Source: an uncultured Bacilli bacterium
GTDB lineage: Bacteria; Bacillota_I; Bacilli_A; RFN20; CAG-631
Assembly: GCA_934215405.1 (NCBI GenBank)
Contig: CAKPZU010000028.1
Coordinates: 1-18,835, forward strand
Direction: 5' to 3'
DNA length: 18,835 nt
In this document: positions 14,951-18,835 of the stretch, in pieces
Numbering within the stretch: position 1 is the stretch's first letter
How the letters are laid out: each line of letters begins with the position of its first letter
Notes under the pieces: model-generated
What the model saw: only the letters and a program-made list of their open reading frames with translations
What the model was told of the DNA's origin: nothing
The model's database searches: none
Program-made: the position numbers and the translations under genes

Positions 14951-16285
14951 ATGCAATACTATTTATTAGAATATGCCGTAAATGGCATAAAATCATTAAA
15001 TAAAGAAATTAAACTATCTTTTTATAATAATATATTAACTAAAGACATAGATTTAAAAGGAAATAATATAAAAGCTATATATGGCGAAAATGGCTCTGGT
15101 AAATCAGCAATTGTACATGGTATTGAATTTTATAAAAATATAATGTCCTTTAGTAATGATTTTAATTCATCTATGTCAAAAGAGTATTATAAAGAACTTA
15201 TTAATAAAGAAACAAAGAATGTTTATTTATCTTTTATTTATGCTTTTGTAGATGATAATAACAAAAGTAAAAAAACGACTAATGTTTATAAGCATGTTAT
15301 TGAATTTGGTTTAGATGAATATGATAATCTTATAATAAAAAAAGAAGAATTTTTCAAGCTTAATGGTACAAAAAGAATAAAAGATGAAAATTTTAATATT
15401 TTATTTTCATCAGAAAATGGAAAGCTACTTAAATTAGATTTTAGTAAAAAAACCAATAATATTTTAAAGAAAATAACAGCAAACACTTTGGAAAGTAATA
15501 GCTTTCTCATGACTTTTTATAAGTATATAAGAAAAAGTGAAAAAAAATATGCACTTTTAGATATATTAGATCTAATTGTAGGTGTTGGATTTCAAGCCAA
15601 TCTTTTATACATTAATTTAGCAGGTGATAATCATCATGGCTATAATATGAGTAAACTACTTGAAAGTAATGATGAAATTACTAATGATATTAAAGAATTA
15701 TTAAGTAAGCCTTCTTTTATTATTAATTCAAGATTAAACAAGATAGCAAAAGATAATTTTTCAAACTATGAAAAATACATAAAAAAAGTTGAAACATTTA
15801 TTAAATTATTTAAAAAAAATTTGTGTAGTATAGATATTAAAACAACAGAGGATTCAGAATATTACTATTGTGAATTATTGTTTAATTACAAAACATATGT
15901 TGTTTCTGAAGAATATGAAAGTACTGGTATTAAAAAATTAACTAAGCTTTATAGTTCTTTTGAAAGCATGTACAAAGGATGTATTTTGTTTATTGATGAA
16001 TTCGATGCTAATTTACATGATGTATACTTTACAGAATTAGTTAAATTTTTGATGGAAAATGCTAAAGGACAACTTATTATTACGACACATAATATATCAT
16101 TAATGGAATGCATTAAGAAAAATAAGCATTCTATTGACTTTTTATCATCAGATTCTATATTAGTTCCATGGGTAAAGAATGGAAATTATAAGCCATCAGT
16201 AGTTTATAAAGAAGGAATGATTCCTTATTCTCCATTTAATATAGAAGCTAATGATTTTATGAGAGCATTTTACTATGATGAATAA
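14951..16285 (+). CDS. AAA15/OLD-like ATPase of a two-gene defence module
   Basis: 444 residues, cytoplasmic. The SMC/ABC-type ATPase core has Walker A GENGSGKS (45-52), a signature-like STGIKK (324-329), Walker B CILFIDEFD (344-352) with Glu350, and an H-loop TTHN (378-381). The middle 60-320 is a mainly helical insert. Such AAA15 ATPases pair with small TOPRIM/RloB nucleases in abortive-infection systems (AbiL, PARIS), where the ATPase senses phage and controls the toxic partner. The start at 14951 has GGAGGGG eight bases upstream. An in-frame GTG at 14924 overlaps the -10 box and is rejected. The partner gene overlaps its end by 11 bp. A transport role is unlikely, since there is no permease. 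Confidence 0.85.
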   Translation: MQYYLLEYAVNGIKSLNKEIKLSFYNNILTKDIDLKGNNIKAIYGENGSGKSAIVHGIEFYKNIMSFSNDFNSSMSKEYYKELINKETKNVYLSFIYAFVDDNNKSKKTTNVYKHVIEFGLDEYDNLIIKKEEFFKLNGTKRIKDENFNILFSSENGKLLKLDFSKKTNNILKKITANTLESNSFLMTFYKYIRKSEKKYALLDILDLIVGVGFQANLLYINLAGDNHHGYNMSKLLESNDEITNDIKELLSKPSFIINSRLNKIAKDNFSNYEKYIKKVETFIKLFKKNLCSIDIKTTEDSEYYYCELLFNYKTYVVSEEYESTGIKKLTKLYSSFESMYKGCILFIDEFDANLHDVYFTELVKFLMENAKGQLIITTHNISLMECIKKNKHSIDFLSSDSILVPWVKNGNYKPSVVYKEGMIPYSPFNIEANDFMRAFYYDE

Positions 16286-16808
16286 CGATAACTTAAAACA
16301 AGTAATATTTTGTACAGAAACTGATAGCTTACAAATTGATGATAGTTATGTAAAAAGACTATTAGAGGTTTATTTTGATTTAAAAACATCATTAAAAATA
16401 ACCTTTATTCATATGAAAGGTAAAACTAAATATAATGATAATGGAGTTATAAATCAAATAGAAAAAAAGAAAAAGATTTACATACAAAATAATAAATTAG
16501 GGAAAAATTATGTTGTGTATGTAGTTGATACTGATGATTATTTTATAAAATTTGAAGACCAACAAAGGTTCAACGATATTCAAAACTTTTGTGATAAAAA
16601 CGGATATTTTCTTGTTTGGTTTTGTAGAACTATTGAAGAGGTATTAATAGGAAAAAAGGTTGAAGATAATAAAAAACTAAAATTTGCAATGCAATTTGTT
16701 AGAAATGCAAACAAAGAAACAATAAATGAAGCTTCATTAAAAAGTGATAAAATAATTAGAAATAAAAGTAATTTTTTAAATGTTTTACAAAATATAATAA
16801 TACAATAG
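16275..16808 (+). CDS. RloB/TOPRIM-like partner of the AAA15 ATPase
   Basis: 177 residues, cytoplasmic. It does not match strongly at sight, but the layout fits RloB/AbiLii-type proteins. An early strand carries an acidic residue (IFCTETD, Glu15). A central hydrophobic strand ends in an acidic pair (VVYVVDTDDYF, Asp85 and Asp87). A following strand-helix (YFLVWFCRTIEEVLIG, 111-126) falls where RloB has its WSNPCFE-type segment. This E...DxD order is the metal-binding pattern of TOPRIM nucleases. Lys/Asn-rich ends suggest nucleic-acid contact. RloB/AbiLii proteins are the toxic effector in two-gene abortive-infection systems. The start lies inside the ATPase 3' end, so the two proteins are coupled. 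AriB of PARIS is longer, which favours AbiL-like. Confidence 0.65.
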   Translation: MMNNDNLKQVIFCTETDSLQIDDSYVKRLLEVYFDLKTSLKITFIHMKGKTKYNDNGVINQIEKKKKIYIQNNKLGKNYVVYVVDTDDYFIKFEDQQRFNDIQNFCDKNGYFLVWFCRTIEEVLIGKKVEDNKKLKFAMQFVRNANKETINEASLKSDKIIRNKSNFLNVLQNIIIQ

Positions 16809-16813
16809 GTGTT

Positions 16814-16850
16814 AAAAAGTATTGCTTAATTATTAGGTAATGCTTTTTAT
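16814..16850 (+). terminator. Intrinsic terminator of the ATPase-RloB module
   Basis: Left arm 16814-16826 (AAAAAGTATTGCT) pairs with 16836-16848 (GGTAATGCTTTTT), 13 bp with three G-U pairs and a 9-nt loop. The right arm itself ends in the T-run. Confidence 0.8.
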
Positions 16851-16875
16851 GTGCTTTCTTTTTTATTTTTAATGA

Positions 16876-16915
16876 TATAATTGTAAAAAAGTAAGAACCA
16901 AAATCTTCTTTTTAC
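16876..16915 (+). promoter_or_regulatory. Candidate -10 box and inverted repeat upstream of the sigma-factor gene
   Basis: TATAAT at 16876-16881 is followed by an imperfect inverted repeat: GTAAAAAAGTAAGA (16883-16896) and TCTTCTTTTTAC (16904-16915), 7-nt loop. The right arm is not followed by a T-run, so a terminator is unlikely. A transcript from this -10 would carry the hairpin in its 5' leader. A second candidate -10 (TATATT 16919-16924) lacks a -35. Tentative. Confidence 0.35.
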
Positions 16916-16962
16916 GACTATATTGGTGTATATACAAAAAAATGATTGAGGAAATAAGCAAA

Positions 16963-18585
16963 ATGGATACAAGTTTAATAGTTAAGTATTATGATTATTT
17001 AATGAAAATTGCTATAGCTAAATGTAAATCACAAGTAGAAGCTGAAGATCTTGTTGGTGATACAATGCTTGCTGTTTGTTTACATATTAGCAAAGGTAAT
17101 AAGATAAAGCATTTAAAAACTTATCTTTTAAATACAATGCTTAATAAGTATAATGATAATCTTCGTAAAAAATATCATATGCCTACTATTATAAATCTAA
17201 ATGAAATGATAGTAGCATCTAATGATGAAGAAGAGCTTTTCTCGCTTGAAGAAAAAGCAAATATCAGAAAAGAATTAAACCACCTTGCTTATATTAATCG
17301 TGAAGTTTTAATTAGGTATTATTTTAGCAATCAAAGCATTGATGATATTGCTAATAGACTTAATATACCGACAAATACTGTTAAAAGTCGACTATTAGCA
17401 GGAAGAAATAAAATAAAGGAAGGATATTTAAAAATGGAAAAAGAAGATAATTGCTTACCAGGAAAATTGTATTTATCTTATTTTGGAGTTAGTGGAATAA
17501 AAAATGAGCCAATTTCACTTGTTGAAAATGATTTAATAGCTCAAAATATTTTAATAATCGCATATGAAAAGCCTCTTAGTATTCCTGAGCTTTCAAGGAA
17601 AATAGGAATTCCTTCAGCTTATTTAGAACCGATAATAAAAAAGCTAGTAGATGGTGAGCTTATGGTAGCAATGCCAAGTGGTAAGATATATACAGATTTT
17701 ATTATTACTAAGCCTCAAGATAAATTAAATCACTATAAAGAGCAGCTAGCTTTTGCAAATAAGCATTTTGAAGGAATATGGAATATAATTTCTTTAATGT
17801 CAAAAAATATTGAAAGCTTATCATTTGTTAAAAAAATGGAAGATGAATTAAAGAACAAGTTAAATAAGTATGCAATTTTAAAAGCTCTACAAGATTTTCA
17901 GCTTTCTATACTAGAAAAACCAACTACTTTTATAAATCGTAAGGATGGAGGTAAATGGTTTGCGTCTGCTTTAGAAATTGAAGCTGGCTATGATATGAAA
18001 GAATATAATGAAGCTTCTAATTATCTTATTTTAGGTGGACATCGTACATTAAGTAAAATGATTGATAATACAAGTATTCATCTTTATGAATTTGATACAT
18101 CTTTATATGATAGTCCTAGTCGTTATGGTAATGATTTTGAGTTATATTGTAAGTATATAATTCCTTTACTATGGAGCATTTATACAGAAAATTCACTTAC
18201 TAATAATGATGAAATCCCTAATGATTTTATTAATTATATTCCTTCTTTTGAGCAACTTGGAATATTAAAAAAACAAAATAATAAGATTTTAGTTGATATT
18301 CCTATATTAACTAAGAACGAATATGAAACGATTAGTGAAATTATTAAAGAAGCAACAAGAAAAATAAAAGATAAAATAGGTAATGAGTTTTTAAATTTTG
18401 CTTTAAAAAATAAAACTACATTGCCTAAGCATTTATCTTATGTACCAGATTTACTTTTATATAATGATGCAACTTGTTATTTTGCTATGGCTGTTATTCG
18501 TAAAGCTTTTGAAAACAAATTACATTTGTGTAATGTTACATATTGTTGTCCACCAGTTGTTTTAGTTTATAATAAGAATAATTAA
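16963..18585 (+). CDS. ECF-like sigma-70 factor with a long C-terminal extension
   Basis: 540 residues from the preferred start. Sigma region 2 covers about 5-75 (EAEDLVGDTMLAV; YLLNTMLNKYNDNLRKK). Sigma region 4 covers about 98-155, with a helix-turn-helix (SIDDIANRLNIPTNTVKSRL). These two domains alone make an ordinary ECF factor of about 165 residues. A winged-helix-like unit follows (about 193-248, ILIIAYEKPLSIPELSRKIG). The last 290 residues have no recognised family, are not membrane-spanning, and end in a Cys-containing strand (CNVTYCCPPVV). ECF factors redirect RNA polymerase to stress genes; fused C-terminal domains replace or supplement an anti-sigma factor, and no anti-sigma gene is adjacent. 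The start at 16963 has GAGGAA upstream; an ATG at 16942 has no ribosome site. Confidence 0.85.
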   Translation: MDTSLIVKYYDYLMKIAIAKCKSQVEAEDLVGDTMLAVCLHISKGNKIKHLKTYLLNTMLNKYNDNLRKKYHMPTIINLNEMIVASNDEEELFSLEEKANIRKELNHLAYINREVLIRYYFSNQSIDDIANRLNIPTNTVKSRLLAGRNKIKEGYLKMEKEDNCLPGKLYLSYFGVSGIKNEPISLVENDLIAQNILIIAYEKPLSIPELSRKIGIPSAYLEPIIKKLVDGELMVAMPSGKIYTDFIITKPQDKLNHYKEQLAFANKHFEGIWNIISLMSKNIESLSFVKKMEDELKNKLNKYAILKALQDFQLSILEKPTTFINRKDGGKWFASALEIEAGYDMKEYNEASNYLILGGHRTLSKMIDNTSIHLYEFDTSLYDSPSRYGNDFELYCKYIIPLLWSIYTENSLTNNDEIPNDFINYIPSFEQLGILKKQNNKILVDIPILTKNEYETISEIIKEATRKIKDKIGNEFLNFALKNKTTLPKHLSYVPDLLLYNDATCYFAMAVIRKAFENKLHLCNVTYCCPPVVLVYNKNN

Positions 18586-18594
18586 ATACTACGT

Positions 18595-18635
18595 GTTTAC
18601 TTTCATATATAAGAAGGTAAACATTTTAGTTTTAA
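18595..18635 (+). terminator. Terminator of the sigma-factor gene
   Basis: Stem GTTTACTTTC (18595-18604) pairs with GAAGGTAAAC (18613-18622), one G-U pair and an 8-nt loop, followed by an interrupted T-rich tail (ATTTTAGTTTT). Confidence 0.7.
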
Positions 18636-18666
18636 AAAGGTGTATCTATTTAAAATGGATACACCA
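18633..18666 (-). terminator. Terminator of the leftward aldo/keto reductase gene
   Basis: On the minus strand: GGTGTATC (18665-18658), a loop, GATACACC (18646-18639), then a T-run (18638-18634). It lies 6 bp after that gene's stop codon. Confidence 0.85.
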
Positions 18667-18671
18667 GTATA

Positions 18672-18835
18672 TTATTTTTCAAATTTCTTAGCAACGTCTT
18701 TTAGTAATTCTCTTATAGGTAAGTGCTGAGGGCAGTCAGCTTCACATTTACCACATTTTATACAATCAGAGGCTTTCCCTTTATTTTTAGTATGAACTTG
18801 ATTGTAATAGTAATCTGCATTCCAATCATGATAAA
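18672..18835 (-). CDS. 4Fe-4S aldo/keto reductase family protein, C-terminal end
   Basis: Partial: the last 53 residues and stop of a leftward gene entering from the right edge. The translation includes ASDCIKCGKCEADCPQHLPI, then RELLKDVAKKFEK. The CxxCxxCxxxCPQ cluster followed by a short helix matches the C-terminal ferredoxin tail of the iron-sulfur aldo/keto reductases common in anaerobic Bacillota, which reduce carbonyl substrates with NAD(P)H. YNQVHTKNKGKASDC ahead of the cluster also fits that tail. Only the tail is visible, so another protein ending in a single 4Fe-4S motif cannot be excluded. It runs opposite to the sigma-factor gene and has its own terminator. Confidence 0.75.
   Translation of the reverse strand, partial: YHDWNADYYYNQVHTKNKGKASDCIKCGKCEADCPQHLPIRELLKDVAKKFEK

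Overview
The window is AT-rich (roughly a quarter to 30% G+C by eye). It reads as a low-GC Gram-positive chromosome of the Bacillota, probably a gut-type or other anaerobic member of the Erysipelotrichales/RF39/Acholeplasmatales side of the Bacilli. Supporting signs are the classic rpmH-rnpA-yidC-jag / dnaA-dnaN origin layout, lipoprotein signal peptides, strong AGGAGG ribosome sites and a 4Fe-4S aldo/keto reductase end. Tryptophan is encoded by TGG and TGA serves as a stop (rnpA, spmA), so this is not a code-4 mollicute. The taxon is inferred, not proven.

Layout. Positions 1-2354 hold the leftward operon rpmH-rnpA-yidC-jag, with its promoter at 2326-2354 and a terminator hairpin between rpmH and rnpA. 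Positions 2355-2608 are the AT-rich gap carrying the dnaA promoter. dnaA (2609) and dnaN (4128) flank the likely replication origin at 3921-4082: near-consensus DnaA boxes all in one orientation, then a six-triplet DnaA-trio-like run. Beyond dnaN are an orphan N-acylglucosamine 2-epimerase (AGE), a convergent PAP2-like membrane protein and a DegV fatty-acid-binding protein.

Positions 8270-13613 form a regulatory unit. A lipoprotein HtrA-type protease, an OmpR-family response regulator and a histidine kinase are in one operon, followed by a large beta-helix surface lipoprotein. The operon and the lipoprotein gene are each preceded by an identical 20-bp sequence containing TTTAAG-N5-TTTAAG or ATTAAG-N5-TTTAAG with a -10 box 9-10 bp downstream. 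This is the streptococcal CiaR box pattern, so the block looks like a compact, self-contained CiaRH/HtrA-type envelope-stress regulon.

Positions 13622-14802 hold spmA-spmB, preceded by a hairpin-plus-T-run that buries the spmA ribosome site. Positions 14951-16808 hold a two-gene AAA15 ATPase + RloB/TOPRIM-like module resembling AbiL/PARIS-type phage defence. Positions 16963-18585 encode an ECF-like sigma factor fused to a winged-helix segment and a long C-terminal domain that I do not recognise. The right edge (18672-18835) is the C-terminal end of a leftward 4Fe-4S aldo/keto reductase.

Nearly every transcription unit is bounded by a clear intrinsic terminator. Most genes run away from the origin, co-directional with replication; the exceptions are the PAP2-like gene and the right-edge reductase. 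I saw no rRNA, tRNA, CRISPR array, insertion sequence or riboswitch.
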